Position numbers and translations under genes: made by a program | Assembly: GCF_027580225.2 (NCBI RefSeq) | Contig: NC_073346.2 | Location: forward strand, 682,001-746,000 | Length of the DNA stretch: 64,000 nucleotides | Direction: 5' to 3' | DNA from: Misgurnus anguillicaudatus | Taxonomy: Eukaryota > Chordata > Actinopteri > Cypriniformes > Cobitidae | Part shown: one piece after another, positions 31,994 to 42,483 of the stretch | Numbering within the stretch: position 1 is the first letter of the stretch | How the letters are laid out: every line of letters starts with the position of its first letter | The notes under the pieces: model-generated | Seen by the model: the letters and a program-made list of their open reading frames with translations, nothing else | Databases searched by the model: none | What the model was told of the DNA's origin: nothing

Positions 31994-32548
31994 AAGGTCA
32001 TCAGGTTCCCAGGTCAGGGAAGTAAGAAGATAATAAACGTGTCAAATGTATATAGACATGGCACTCATCTCATTATATGCTCATTTAAACTAGATATATA
32101 GTTTAATAAAATAATGTATGTTACCAGCAATACATCAATTACAAACTTACTATAGTGATTGTATTTACAAGCTGCTGACCACCTTCAAAAGTGCATAACT
32201 CACATGTAAAATCATTAAACAATTCCATAAATGTTTCTTACTTTAAAAAAGCTTTTAATTTTATTAACTTTTTGTTATTGAACTTTAATTGTAAAGATGT
32301 TCCTACAATTAAAAACAAATAGTTTGAGATGTATATTCCCTTGTCGTTTTTGAACTATACTAGAATCCTCCACCTCTTCCCGCTGTAAAAAAGTAACTTT
32401 TACTCTGAGTAAAGTTAAAATGATTTACTTTTTACTTTTACTTGAGTAGATCTTTAGACAAGTAACTTTACTTTTACTTAAGTAAAATATTATTAAAGTA
32501 ACTTTACTTTTACTTGAGTACAATATTTTAGTACTTTTTCCACCTCTG
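31415..32548. mobile_element. hAT element with CAGAGGTGG ends and (AG)n, copy 1, TSD gtgaaaac
   Basis: CAGAGGTGGAAAGTAACGAA ... TACTTTTTCCACCTCTG with an exact 8-bp duplication GTGAAAAC at 31407-31414 and 32549-32556. The interior has a 42-bp (GA)n run at 31949-31990 and a plus-strand frame (31637-32101, MGGARGNAQKEPWRR...) also present in copy 2. It interrupts L2 ORF2 copy B. Confidence 0.94.
31949..31990. repeat. (GA)n microsatellite, 42 bp
   Basis: Pure GA dinucleotide run inside the hAT; the homologous run in copy 2 is 58 bp (37481-37538). Confidence 0.95.
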
Positions 32549-34080
32549 GTGAAAACTTATGTTATGTTTCCTGATAATGTCTCCTAGGGGTAACATATAT
32601 AACGAGAACAGGATAGGACCTAAAACCGATCCCTGCGGTACACCGCATTTAACCAGGGAGTGATATGACTCTTCCTCGTTTACATAAACAAAGTGATAGT
32701 GATTGGTTAGATACGACCTAAAGCAGGCTAACGCCCGACCACTGATACCAACATAGTTTTCTAGTCTATTGAGTAAGATTGTGTGATCTATTGTGTCAAA
32801 GGCTGCACTAAGGTCTAGTAATATAAGAATTGAGATTTCACCACGATCGGATGTTAATAGGAGGTTATTTGTAACTCTAAGCAGCGCTGCCTCTGTGCTA
32901 TGGTGGGGCCTGAATCCTGATTGGAACTTTTCATATGTACTATTATTTGTCAAGAATGGGCGTAACTGGCTTGCCACTACCTTTTCTAATATTTACGAAA
33001 GAAAAGGGAGATTTGAGATTGGTCTAAAGTTATTAAGCTCTCCCTGATCAAGCTGTGGTTTTTTAATCAGCGGTTTAATAACTGCTAGTTTGAAAGCTGT
33101 TGGAACGTATCCTATTTCTGGCGATGAGTTAAAGATATTTAGAAAATTGGCGGTTTTAATAGCCTGTCTGTAGTGTTTAACACTCTCTTTCCATGCTACA
33201 CGCCATACCTCTAACTTTGTGCTTCTATAATTTCTTTCCATTTTCCTAGTTGCCTTTTTAAGGGCTGCGGTGTGATGGTCATACCATGGAGCTGGCGGTT
33301 TTCCTTTGATTCTCTTTTTTCGAATGGGAGCAACGGCATCCAATGTTTTAGAACAGACATTGTTTAGGTTTTCTATTACAATATCTAGATGGTCGCAGTT
33401 ATCTGCTACATGTTTAATTTGGGACAGGTCTGGAAGAGTGCTAATAAAGCTATCTTTAGTGGTGGAAATTATTGTTCTGGCTAATCTGTAGCATGTTGTG
33501 GATTGAGTGATCCTATCTAGAAGTACAGTGTATGACACAAGCTTATGGTCAGAAACTGCATCACTCTGAGGTGATATTTTGATGTCATTAATATTGAGTC
33601 CGAGTGACAGAATTAAGTCTAATTTGTGCTTACGAGTATGCGTTGGCCCTGTCACATTTTGTCTAATATTGAGAGAATTTAGAACATCCATAAACGCACG
33701 TCCTAATGCATCTTTTGGGTTATCCACATGAATATTAAAATCACCAGCGATAAGAGCTTTATCTACAGTGACTACAAGCTCAGACAGGAAATCTGCTATT
33801 TCTTTAAGGAAATCTGCATGGTCGCCCGGAGGTCTATAGATTGTAGCTAAGGCAAAAGAGAGCTGTTTGTGGTTCAGTTATTTCCATATTTAACAACATT
33901 AGTTCAAATGATTTAAATTTTAGTTCAGATTTTTGTTTTACTTTAAAAATTTTGTTTTATATTGTAGCTACACCACCCCCTCTCCACTTTAATCAAGGTT
34001 CGTGTTTATAATAATAGTCTTGTGGGGTGGATTCGTTTAAACTAATGTAGTCGTCTGCTTTAAGCCAGGTTTCTGTTAAA

Positions 34081-34204
34081 CAGAGTGCATCTAAGTTTTG
34101 GTCTGTAATTATTTTATTGACAATAGGTTCTTTATTGGTAAACACAGAGTGCATCTAAGTTTTGGTCTGTAATTATTTTATTGACAATAGGTTCTTTATT
34201 GGTA
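34081..34204. repeat. 64-bp tandem duplication in L2 ORF2 5' region
   Basis: CAGAGTGCATCTAAGTTTTG and what follows is repeated with period 64 (units start at 34081 and 34145). The second, partial copy looks identical; it probably arose after insertion. Confidence 0.85.
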
Positions 34205-35149
34205 AGCGATGTTAAGAAGGCCGAATTTTAACATTCGAGGTTCATCTATTTATTTATTTTTGTCTAATTTTATATTAATCAGATTTGTACCAGATGTGGC
34301 AAGCAGTGCTCTGTATTTATTTGTTCTGGGAACAGATACAGTTGAAATGTGTTGATATTCTGGTAAGATTGACTCGAAGTGCTGGGATATAAGTGATCTT
34401 GACATATCACGGCTGCTAACAGATGGACGGTTAAGCCGATCCGTCTGTTTCCTGACCTGTACCCTGGATAGTCAGACTGTATTAGAAGTAAGACTATTGG
34501 TCAGATTTATAGAGAGAATTGCCCTTCCTTACAGAGACGGATGGAGGCCATCTCTCTTTAGCAGGTCAGGTCTCCCCCGGAAATGCTTCCAATTGTCTAT
34601 AAACCCTACGTTATGCTGAGGGCACCATTTTGACATCCAGTCGTGAAGAGACAATAATCTACTGTAAGTTTCATCCCCCCGGTAGGCGGGGAGGGGACCA
34701 GAGCATATTACATTGTCTGACATTGTTTTAGCAATTTCACATATCTCTTTAATATTATCTTTGGTGATCTCCGACTGGCGGAGTCTGGTGTCATTCGTGC
34801 CTGCGTGAATAACAATTTTAGAAAACTTACGCTTAGCATTAGCCAGCACTTTAAGTTTTGATCTAATGTCTGAAGACCTGGCTCCCGGTATACAATCGAC
34901 TATGGTGGCTGGTGCCTCAATGTTTGCGTTCCTAAATATCGAATCTCCAATAACCAAGGCACTTTTAACAGACGTCTCAGTCGGTGTATTGCTTAGAATA
35001 TCGAACCTGTTAGAAATTACCAGGGTCTTGGGTGGGCACCGGATACGACTGTGCCGCCTGACAGTCACCCAGTTAGTCAGCCGCCTTGACTCAGATGCCG
35101 GAACCGAGCTATGTGTATTACGTTTAACACTAGGCGCACCCGAAACAGT

Positions 35150-35245
35150 GTTTGTAGCATTAGCGGTATTAGCGTTTGTAGCATTAGCGGTATTAGCATT
35201 TGTAGCATTAGCGGTATTAGCGTTTGTAGCATTAGCAGTATTACT
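35150..35245 (-). repeat. 24-bp coding tandem repeat, four units, in L2 ORF1 linker
   Basis: Four 24-bp units (plus strand GTTTGTAGCATTAGCGGTAT...) encode repeated ANATNANT-type octapeptides between the coiled coil and the esterase. Copy C has one shortened unit. Confidence 0.9.
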
Positions 35246-35504
35246 GTCATCAACTAGCGTTTGGATGCGCGCTTCTAGTTCTGCAATCTTATCCGTCAGC
35301 CTTACTACTTCAATACACTTAGCACAAGTAAACCCCTCTATGCTGATGGAAGAAGCTAAACTGTACATTTGGCAAGTAATGCAGGTTACAATAACAAGCG
35401 GAGTCTTACCGCTTTCATGTTGGGTGATGGCGTCTTCGGTCACCTGGACGCGGTCCGTGAAGCTACATCGCGAGGGAAGCTCACTCGCAGCACGCCCCGA
35501 TCGC

Positions 35505-36380
35505 CAGTGTTGGGAAAGTTCACTTTCTACATGAACTAGTTCAGTTCACAGTTCACAAATTTTAAAATGAACTAGTTCAGTTCATAGCTCGTATTTCCAA
35601 ATTTTGAACTAGTTCACAGTTCCAAAAATGAACTAATTTATAGTTATTTTTCCACATATTTAAAAAAAAAATATTGCCATTATAGCCCATATAGAACCAC
35701 AGACAGGAATTATTTTATCAGTTTTAACACTGAAGCTAAATGCATCAGATTTCATCTTCATTTCCAACTTTAAACCCTTATCCAACCAGGGTTTCGAGCA
35801 TTGACTGTCTTTTAATTTTTGTATTTGCTTGCACATACCTTGAAAGGCTAGCCGGTGCTTCAAGGGGGTTTTCCGGGCGAGAAGCACTGAGAGGCATCGC
35901 GTGTACAACTCGCAGGTATTGCACACCGCACCTGCACGTTAAATAGCGTGAGCTTAGTCAAAGTCTATTTCAAGATCCAGAATATGCGTAAGCAGCCTTT
36001 GTTAATCGTTAACGATTTAGGACAAATATGATGTTATTTAATATTAAACTATGCGCGTGGCGCGGCAGGGATTTGGATAGCAGCGTCCAGTCAGTGTTGT
36101 TTTGATGACGTATGCAGCCTGGTGGCAGTGTTGCCAGATTGGGTGTTTTTTCCGCTACACATTAAGGTCTGTTTACAGTGTGTTTTAGACGGGTTTTCGC
36201 CTGGAAGCACCCTACTGAATGACGTTAAAGTGAGAGAACGTGCCATTCACAAGCCCCAGAATGAACGAGTTCACCTTGCGTTCATCAGGCAGTAATATAG
36301 TACGTTCAGTTCACGTTCGCCCCAAAATATGAACTAGTTCATGAACTTTCGTTCAATTAACTCGTTCAGGCACAACCCTG
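35505..36380. mobile_element. hAT-like element, CAGTGTTGGG...CACAACCCTG
   Basis: The CAGTGTTGGGAAAGTTCAC start and GGCACAACCCTG end are of hAT type, with GAACTAGTTCA / TGAACTAGTTC words abundant at both ends. It interrupts L2 ORF1 copy B. No clean 8-bp duplication; the host sequence itself is locally repeated, which obscures it. Confidence 0.72.
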
Positions 36381-36721
36381 CGGACGTCTGTAGCCAGGGT
36401 GATGTGAGGCATGCTGAATCTGCGAAGGCCGGGCAGCAGCTCCTCCACGGCTTCCCGATCGCTTTAATTTTGGGCGATGGCGTCTCCGTTCCCTCGAGCG
36501 CGGTCCGTGAAGCTGCACCGCGTAGGGTGTTCGCTTTTTTCACGCCGCGGCCGCTTGTGGACGTCTGGAGCCTTGGTGAACTGGGCGCTGTACGTTGCGT
36601 AGGATCTGCGATAACCGGGTATCAACTGCTCCACAGCTTCCCGCTCAGGTGAGGACAGGTCTGAATAGCATACATTGGATGAGTCCGCCATTAGATCGGC
36701 AAATGGTAACTAAAGCCCGTT

Positions 36722-36906
36722 TGTTGATGCTAGCGGGCTATATGCTAACACTGGGTGTTTATTAGTGATAAATCGTTTCACGTGGTAGTACTGCTCAATA
36801 GTCGTCAAGGTAAAGTATTCATGAGATAAACTAATATGTTATATTATATAAATAGGAACAAGGTAGTCAGAAAATAGGATTTGGATGATGAACTCGACGG
36901 AGCTCT
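36722..36906 (-). promoter_or_regulatory. L2 5'-UTR monomer, copy B
   Basis: One unit of the L2 5' UTR, the reverse complement of the units at 45331 and 45542, running from GGAGCTC(C/T)G and GAACTCGACGG to GCCCGCTAGCATCAACAAAC. As the 5' end of a LINE it should hold the internal promoter; no core element is certain. Confidence 0.65.
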
Positions 36907-36960
36907 GATGCACGATAGAGATGCGCGGATGGGCTATTATTTCATCCGCAACTGCATCAC

Positions 36961-37475
36961 CAGAGGTGGAAAGTAACGAATTACATTTACTCACGTTACT
37001 GTAATTGAGTAGTTTTTTTGTGTATTTTTACTTTTTTGAGTAGTTTTTAAAATCTGTACTTTTACTTTTACTTAAGTATGTTTTATTTAAAGTATTGTAC
37101 TTCGCTACATTTTAAATCATATCCGTTACTGAGTAAAAAAATATTTTAAAAAGCAAGGTGATAAAGACGCGCAACGGATGTAAATGGGCGGGGCCCGGGG
37201 GAACGCGCAAAAAGAACCATGGAGACGGACGAGACAGGCGCGCGCTATTGCAGACCCGCCTCAGTTCAAATCTTATGAAAGAAACCCCTGTTCATATTTA
37301 AGCGACCACTTTCCACTGACGCGAAGCGAGTGTTTAATTTCTATGAAAGGTAGGATTCATGCTCTTAAGTACGAAATTGCACAACGCGTTTTTAATACCA
37401 TGCGCATTATCTTCCGAGGTCTAGCAGCTTCGCGTCAAGTTCAAAACACAACTTCAAAACGTCCTCGAGAATGCG

Positions 37476-37541
<66 letters not shown>

Positions 37542-38036
37542 AAGGTCATCAGGTACCCAGGTCAGGGAAGTAAGAAGATAATAAACGTGTCAAATGTATA
37601 TAGACATGGCACTCATCTCATTATATGCTCATTTAAACTATAGTTTAATAAAATAATGTATGTTACCAGCAATACATCAACAACCTTACTATAGTGATTG
37701 TATTTACTAGCTGCTGACCACCTTCAAAAGTGCATAACTCACATGTAAAAATCATTAAACAATTCCATAAATGTTTCTTACTTTAAAAAAGTTAAATATG
37801 TTCCTACAATTAAAAACAACTAGTTTGAGATTTATATTCCCTTGTCGTTTTTTCCTCCACCTCTTCCCGCTGTAAAAAAAGTAACTTTTACTCTGAGTAA
37901 AGTTAAAATGACTTACTTTTTACTTTTACTTGAGTAGATTTTTAGACAAGTAACTTTACTTTTACTTAAGTAAAATATTATTAAAGTAACTTTACTTTTA
38001 CTTGAGTACAACATTTTAGTACTTTTTCCACCTCTG
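36961..38036. mobile_element. hAT element with CAGAGGTGG ends and (AG)n, copy 2, TSD tgcatcac
   Basis: Same family as 31415-32548: CAGAGGTGGAAAGTAACGAA ... TTTTTCCACCTCTG, exact TGCATCAC at 36953-36960 and 38037-38044. The shared frame (37184-37573) differs from copy 1 at a few residues only. (GA)29 at 37481-37538. Lacks several short stretches present in copy 1 (near 37640, 37795 and 37850). Confidence 0.94.
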
Positions 38037-38207
38037 TGCATCACAAAACTCATCATCCGTCCGCCATCCATCCGCACCAACATTTCTGACCAGTTTTCAA
38101 AATTTACCCCTTTGTAAAACTTATTCCAGGCAACCCTTTTCTGATTTCCTTTGTTTTTTATTCTCATTTTTTGAGTTTGCCACGTAAGTTACCTCCTTCC
38201 CCGGCGT

Positions 38208-38700
38208 TGATAAGAGCTATGTCAAAATGCGTCACCATTTCTCCGCGCTGTTAATGATAGAACGAATGGATCCTTAACATGCAGAGGCTATCCCAAACAA
38301 TTAAAACCTTTATTAAATAAAAGTGTATTAGAAAACTTTCTTGTCACTGTTTTAGTATTATAAGTTATGTTTTGTTTTAATATTATTCTGTTTATGTTGT
38401 GTATATTTCTAAGGTTGATTATTTGATATACTGTTGAATAGTTTAATCTACATCAATGTGTCATATTTTCTAAAAGAAATTAATATTTTTGATTACATAT
38501 TTATTTTAATAAGTCAGAAATGTTTTCTGCTGACAGGCGCGGTGGGCGCTACTGGGGGCGCGTGCAACAGGTGACGCAAATTATGGGTCCTCAGAAGGCT
38601 AGACCGTCTCATTTCAGTTCTCTTTGAGAACTTCTGAGGCTGCCACCCTGAAAGACAGAGTGCTCACCTTTTAAGGTTGCATGCTTAGAAGGACACAGCT
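38208..38700. mobile_element. worn inverted copy of the AGCTGTGTCCC MITE
   Basis: Reverse-complement resemblance to 25608-26277: AGAACGAATGGATCCTTAAC, then CAGGTGACGC, then AGACCGTCTCATTTCAGTTC and AAGGACACAGCT. The left terminus has decayed. Confidence 0.75.
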
Positions 38701-38816
38701 AATAACAAGCAGTCGATCTGCCACCCGCCCGAATTTAATTAAAATATTATTTTTCATCACGTCATCCGCCCGATCCGCGGCTGTAAACGCCAACCGCGCA
38801 TCTCTAATGCATGATG

Positions 38817-39274
38817 CTTGTGGCAGAATCATGACAGACCCATGTTTTGTGTGGGTTCACGTGGTCTCAGTATTGGTTTACTAGACCACGTGTTCCCTGT
38901 GTCTTGTCTCTTTTACCCCGCTCCCTTGTTATCCTCATCTTCATTGTTTAACTCCTGTCACCTGTTGCCCTCATTAGTTGTCCTCTATTTAAGATCCTTG
39001 TGTTTGTTGTCCTTTGCTTGTGCATTGTTTCCAAAAACCTGTGAGTACTCTGTCTAGAAGTTTAGTCTAGTCAAGTGTTTTGTATATTTAGTGTTTTGTC
39101 TAGTTTATTGTTTAGTGTCATAGTCTAGTCTCGTCTAGTTTAGTGTTCATTTAATATCTTGTTTATGTTGTTTTGCCCCCTCGTGGGTTTTGTTTTCTGT
39201 TTTGTATTATAAAATAAAGTCCTTCGTTTGTACCGGCTGTCTGCTTTTGGGTTCCATACATCCACATAACAACA
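38817..39274 (+). repeat. 3' LTR, distal part
   Basis: Continues the 31-bp LTR start at 28662-28692. From CTTGTGGCAGAATCATGACA to CATCCACATAACA it matches the 5' LTR without that LTR's two insertions. It shows both empty sites: ACCACGTGTTCC near 38885 and TCATAGTCTAGTC near 39118. Three extra bases (ACA) precede the GTGAC duplication. Confidence 0.88.
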
Positions 39275-39286
39275 GTGACTAAACAA

Positions 39287-40714
39287 CTAGTAGAACTCTG
39301 AGCTAAGACCGTCTGTACCGGGGGATTTGTTGTTTTTTAAAGACTTAATAGCTTGCTCTATTTCCTTTAATGTAATAGCCGTATCACAGAAATTCTTATC
39401 TGAATCACTTAATTTGTTTACGTTAGGTGAAGATTTAAAGTCATTCAAATGTTGACGGGATAATTTAGATGAATACAAATCACTGTAAAAATTGGCACAG
39501 AACTTTGCAATGTTTTTTGGGTCATCACTAATACTTCCATTGATCATAAGTTTTTTAATTTGATTACTCTTAGCTTGCTGTCTTTCCAGTCTTAAAAAGT
39601 ATGCCGAATTCTGTTCTCCCTCTTCCATCCATTTGCTACGTGATCTAATAAATGCTCCTTCAGCCTTAGTTTTATATATGTTATCTAATTTGCATTGTAG
39701 TTCAGCCAATTCGGCTTTTTCTTCAAGTAAGTCATTTATATTTTTAGATAAAAGATTAGAAAGTTTGCACATCACAATGTTTTCATTAGATTTTCTCCTT
39801 TTTGACAGATCACTGCAATACTTTCGAAGATATTTGCCAATTTCGTATTTAGTAAATTTCCCAGTTGATACCATAAGATTTCCCTCCTTTTGCTTTTTCT
39901 CAATTTTTATTAATTATCTTATTAATTTCATCTCTAACATTATCATACGAAAGAACAGAATTATTAAGTTTCCAGTAGGAACAGAATCCACAAACCTCTT
40001 CAGATGAAATTAAATGGGCACAAATTGAGATACACTTGTGGTCAGAAAATGGTGACGGTAAAATGTCAGAAGTGGTTTTAGATAGATCCCTATAGACAAG
40101 CCACATGTCAATTCGGGATTGAGAGGAGAGAGAATTGTTACTCCATGTGAATATCTTTTGAGAAAGATGCAACTCCCTCCAACTGTCCACCAAAAATAAT
40201 CTTTGCATAAACTGCTTTAAGTATAAGCTATTATTGTCAGGGGATTTTGGAGGCCATCTATCTATACTATTGTATAAGGCTACATTAAAGTCTCCACCAA
40301 AAATAAGCATGGAGTTAGGATATTTTGTCAATACTTTTAAAACATGTTTTTTCTAAACGAGTAATAAAGGCTTCATTTTCTTTCTGCTGATTATGGCCAT
40401 AGACACATACAAGAATACATGTCACCCTTGAAATTTCAATAACTAAACAGATAAAGCGTCCATGTACATCAGATTCACTGTTTAAGACCTTTCCTTTAAA
40501 GTGATTTTTTTAGAATGCAAACACTGGCTGAATGTGTCGTACCATGAGACATCCATATATCTAGACCCCATTGTGATCTCCAGAAATTAAGATCCTCTAC
40601 TGAAGAGTGGCATTCTTGGAGAAAGCAAAAATCAGTTTGAGATATAAGAAAATAGCCTTCGTTTAGTGAGATTTCTTAGCCCTCTAACATTTAAAGAAAC
40701 AACAGATGAAGACA
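39287..40714 (-). pseudogene. L1 ORF2, endonuclease and RT N-terminal part
   Basis: Begins near the minus-strand ATG at about 40714 (MSSSVVSLNVRGL), the usual APE start. 39900-40331 holds the endonuclease core with LIFGGDFNVAL, SRIDMWLV and SPFSDHKCISI. 39287-39874 is the linker and RT start with EGEQNSAYFLRLERQQ and LKNNKSPGTDGLSSEFY, stopping at the LTR insertion. 40331-40700 is full of stops and indels. The frame continues at 25495. Confidence 0.85.
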
Positions 40715-41230
40715 TTAAATAAAGGGTAACAAAAAATTAAGTAAAAAATAAAAAATAGGTTGAATAGACCTTAGGAAATAGAACGAGAATTTTTTTATAG
40801 AATTTTAACCGGTCAAAAAGTAGGCACCCAGATGAGAGCCCCTAACTCAACCTAAGCATGTTAAATGCAGTGGAATACTTCTTAAACAAAAGTCTAGAAT
40901 GAGGTATAAATTGTAAAACAAGTATCAAACTAGATCACGAAGGATGAAGTCATGAAGGATTGTATCGTAATATACAAACAAACAACATAGGTGTTTGATC
41001 AACTAGAAAGACTAAATAACTAATATGGCCCACCATATTGTAACTTGTACAAGATGAGAACTCTTTAAATATAACGCCTTTGGATAAATACCTTCAGTGT
41101 TCTGGTAAAAAACAACAACAACAACAGGTCCATAACAGTCCAAATCAGAGCATTGAAGAAGGCCATATAACCAAGAGGATGGAGCAGCATAGCCAAAGGA
41201 TCATACGAGAAAAGGAGAAGCTTAATTTAA

Positions 41231-42152
41231 TCAGTCAGGAGAGAATATCTCCGCTCCTTCAACGTTAGTCCTTCCACCTACAAAATGTGCACGCTTGTTT
41301 TCTTTTTTAGCTTTCTCCACAACGGGCCATAGCTTGTTTCTTCGTTTTCTGTCTGATTGAGATAAATCTATGTATATTTTCAGGTTGTTATTTCTTAGGA
41401 AACTTGATTCTTTAGCAGCACGCCAGACCGTGTCGCGATGAAAACGAGAAGTAAAGTGGACGATTATCCCTCTGGGCTTGTTATCGCCCATCCGCTTGCG
41501 TCCCAGGCGATTAACGGTGTCCACGGCATCCGAAAGTTTGCCCTGCGCGTTTGGGAGAAGCTGCTGACAGATATCAATGATTAATGTACCTCGGACATCT
41601 TCTCGCTCAGTTTCGGGGGGCTCCATGGACTCGAAGATTCCATTGATGTGAATAAGCCTCAATGTGCAGAAGCCGCCTCTCCTGTTCATGTGAGTTGAAC
41701 TTGATTTTTTTGGCTAGAGATTCAGTCGCAACAGCTTTGGCTTTAAGGTCTTTGACTTCGGCACTCGTAAAGTCAATCACATCTTTTTGTCCAGAGATCT
41801 CCCTGGTATTTTCGTTGATTGATTCTTTCATACTGGCAATTTCACGTGCATTCTCCCCTATCATCTTTTCCAATGCATCCGAGCGATTGTTAATTAGCCT
41901 CGATAACTCCCCGAGTTGTGAGATGACAGCGTTCATGTCAGTGCTCTCGGTTTTGCGTTGTTTGATGGCAGGGGACTTACAGGGTGTTTCTGGAAGAGGG
42001 GGAAATTCTTCTTCATACAGAACGATTTCTTCCGAATCATCATGGTTCAAGTAGTCGTGCATATTCTTCATCATTAAGTCTTCTTTACAAGCTTGACTTG
42101 TTTCATTAGCAGATTTGTTAGCATTAGCCATAGATTTTCCGGATTTTCCCAT
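41231..42152 (-). pseudogene. L1 ORF1 protein (Transposase_22 type), frameshifted
   Basis: RNA-binding chaperone of the L1. 41607-42152 starts MGKSGKSMANANKSANE, has an acidic stretch with PPLPETPCKSP, then a coiled coil (about residues 70-160: ISQLGELSRLINNRSDALEK and later heptads), and ends at EAYSHQWNLRVHGAP. The next frame, 41231-41689, continues the RRM and C-terminal domains with LIDICQQLLP-like residues, VNRLGRKR, GIIVHFTSRFHRDTVW and YIDLSQSDRKRR. One frame change near 41610-41690 inactivates it. It is separated from ORF2 by about 500 bp of AT-rich spacer containing (CAA)n near 41110. Confidence 0.85.
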
Positions 42153-42285
42153 TTCTACAGTTACGTATTTAACGTTAACTCCAATTAATTGTGACCTAGT
42201 TCAGATTATAAATTTAACTTCCTTTTAACTGCACAACGCGGCGAAAAACAACTGAGTTCACGGAGCTCAACAAAAGGTGTCTGGT

Positions 42286-42305
42286 CAAAGCACCATCTTG
42301 GACCT
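42286..42305 (-). promoter_or_regulatory. L1 5' terminus with YY1-like AAGATGG
   Basis: The minus strand reads GGTCCAAGATGGTGCTTTGA at the presumed L1 5' end. AAGATGG is the YY1 core, which in mammalian L1 sets the start of transcription. Position and motif agree; function here is inferred. Confidence 0.5.
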
Positions 42306-42378
42306 CTCTTGTGAAACAAATATTAGCAATGCTGACATTGCAGGCATGCGCGTCAAAATTCTCAGGAATAAACAATTG

Positions 42379-42483
42379 CTGCATCCCAAACTGCCTACTT
42401 CCATACTATATAGTAGGCGAAGAGTATGAGAAGTAGTGCTTTTTGCCTACTATATAGTATGGAAGTATGCGGTTGGGACGCAG
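42379..42483. mobile_element. 105-bp palindromic MITE, CTGCRTCCC termini
   Basis: CTGCATCCCAAACTGC ... GCGGTTGGGACGCAG, with inner TACTATATAGTA palindromes. Second member of the family at 17935-18032. It sits about 75 bp from the L1 5' end. Confidence 0.78.

Larger units (their letters stand above)
30567..34234 (-). pseudogene. L2 ORF2, copy B: endonuclease + RT with deletion and hAT insertion
   Basis: Starts at the minus-strand ATG near 34234 (MLKFGLLN). Endonuclease motifs include [20 protein letters not shown] and [10 protein letters not shown] (32993-33727). A deletion of roughly 150 codons near 33145 joins [10 protein letters not shown] directly to the NIFNSS region. RT continues at 32528-32977 with [11 protein letters not shown] and [13 protein letters not shown]. 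The YADD motif falls next to the hAT inserted at 31415-32548. The C-terminal part resumes at 30789-31307. Numerous stops lie in the endonuclease start (33900-34230). Domain order matches copy D. Confidence 0.85.
34529..36691 (-). pseudogene. L2 ORF1, copy B: zinc-finger-like, coiled coil, SGNH esterase
   Basis: ORF1 of L2/CR1 elements is an RNA-binding protein that in some families carries an esterase. The N-terminus starts at MADSSNVCYSDLSSPEREAV (36691) and is broken by frame changes and a hAT at 35505-36380. The main frame 34529-35443 (304 aa) has CITC...CAKC paired cysteines near residues 17-40, a short coiled coil (TDKIAELEARIQTLVDD) and a TNAN/TANA repeat linker. An SGNH hydrolase domain follows: GDS in ALVIGDSIFRN, GTND in VIHAGTNDTR and the catalytic His in DGLHPSL, immediately before a premature stop. 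All catalytic blocks are present in this copy. The esterase in CR1-like ORF1 is published knowledge; its role in retrotransposition is unclear. Confidence 0.85.
28693..36906 (-). mobile_element. L2/CR1-type LINE, copy B, both ends present
   Basis: The 3' terminus (CAATTCAATTCAACTTTATT on the plus strand) starts at 28693 inside the 3' LTR. The 5' UTR monomer ends near 36906. It contains a 3' UTR with a satellite array, ORF2 and ORF1. It is interrupted by hATs at 31415 and 35505. An in-frame deletion in ORF2 near 33145 and other breaks make it inactive. About 8 bp of LTR sequence were lost at the 5' junction. Confidence 0.88.
36916..38806. mobile_element. hAT element at the L2/LTR junction, TSD atgca(c/t)ga
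   Basis: Begins TAGAGATGCGCGGATGGGC and ends CCGCGCATCTCTA; TCATCCG(C/T)CCG-like words lie near both ends. The flanks ATGCACGA (36908-36915) and ATGCATGA (38807-38814) differ at one base. It contains a complete hAT (36961-38036) and a MITE remnant (38208-38700). Confidence 0.85.
25496..39274 (+). mobile_element. gag-only LTR retrotransposon, TSD gtgac, heavily interrupted
   Basis: 5' LTR 25496-27298, internal 27299-28661, 3' LTR in two parts (28662-28692 and 38817-39274). GTGAC at 25491-25495 and 39275-39279 is the 5-bp target duplication, within L1 ORF2. Without insertions the LTRs are about 480-490 bp and the internal region 1363 bp, with one gag-like gene and no protease, RT or integrase, so it is non-autonomous. 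A 10.1 kb block (28693-38816) splits the 3' LTR. Confidence 0.85.
20870..42305 (-). mobile_element. full-length L1-clade LINE, split by three insertions
   Basis: Reading the minus strand: 5' UTR from about 42305, ORF1 42152-41231, ORF2 starting near 40714, a break by the LTR retrotransposon (39274-25496), ORF2 25495-25096, a break by an LTR-like insert, 24218-24159, a break by the TTAA element, then 22588 to about 20990, and a 3' UTR to about 20870. The pieces sum to roughly 5.2 kb, normal for a full-length L1. The reading frame resumes across the LTR insertion at the duplicated GTGAC and, nearly, across the TTAA site. All ORFs are damaged. The 3' boundary is approximate. Confidence 0.88.

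Noticed and set aside
34866..35534. 222-aa frame with ALAVLAFVALAV repeats, membrane-like
   Set aside because: Antisense shadow of the L2 ORF1 linker repeat; the hydrophobicity comes from the complement of the TNANTANA codons.
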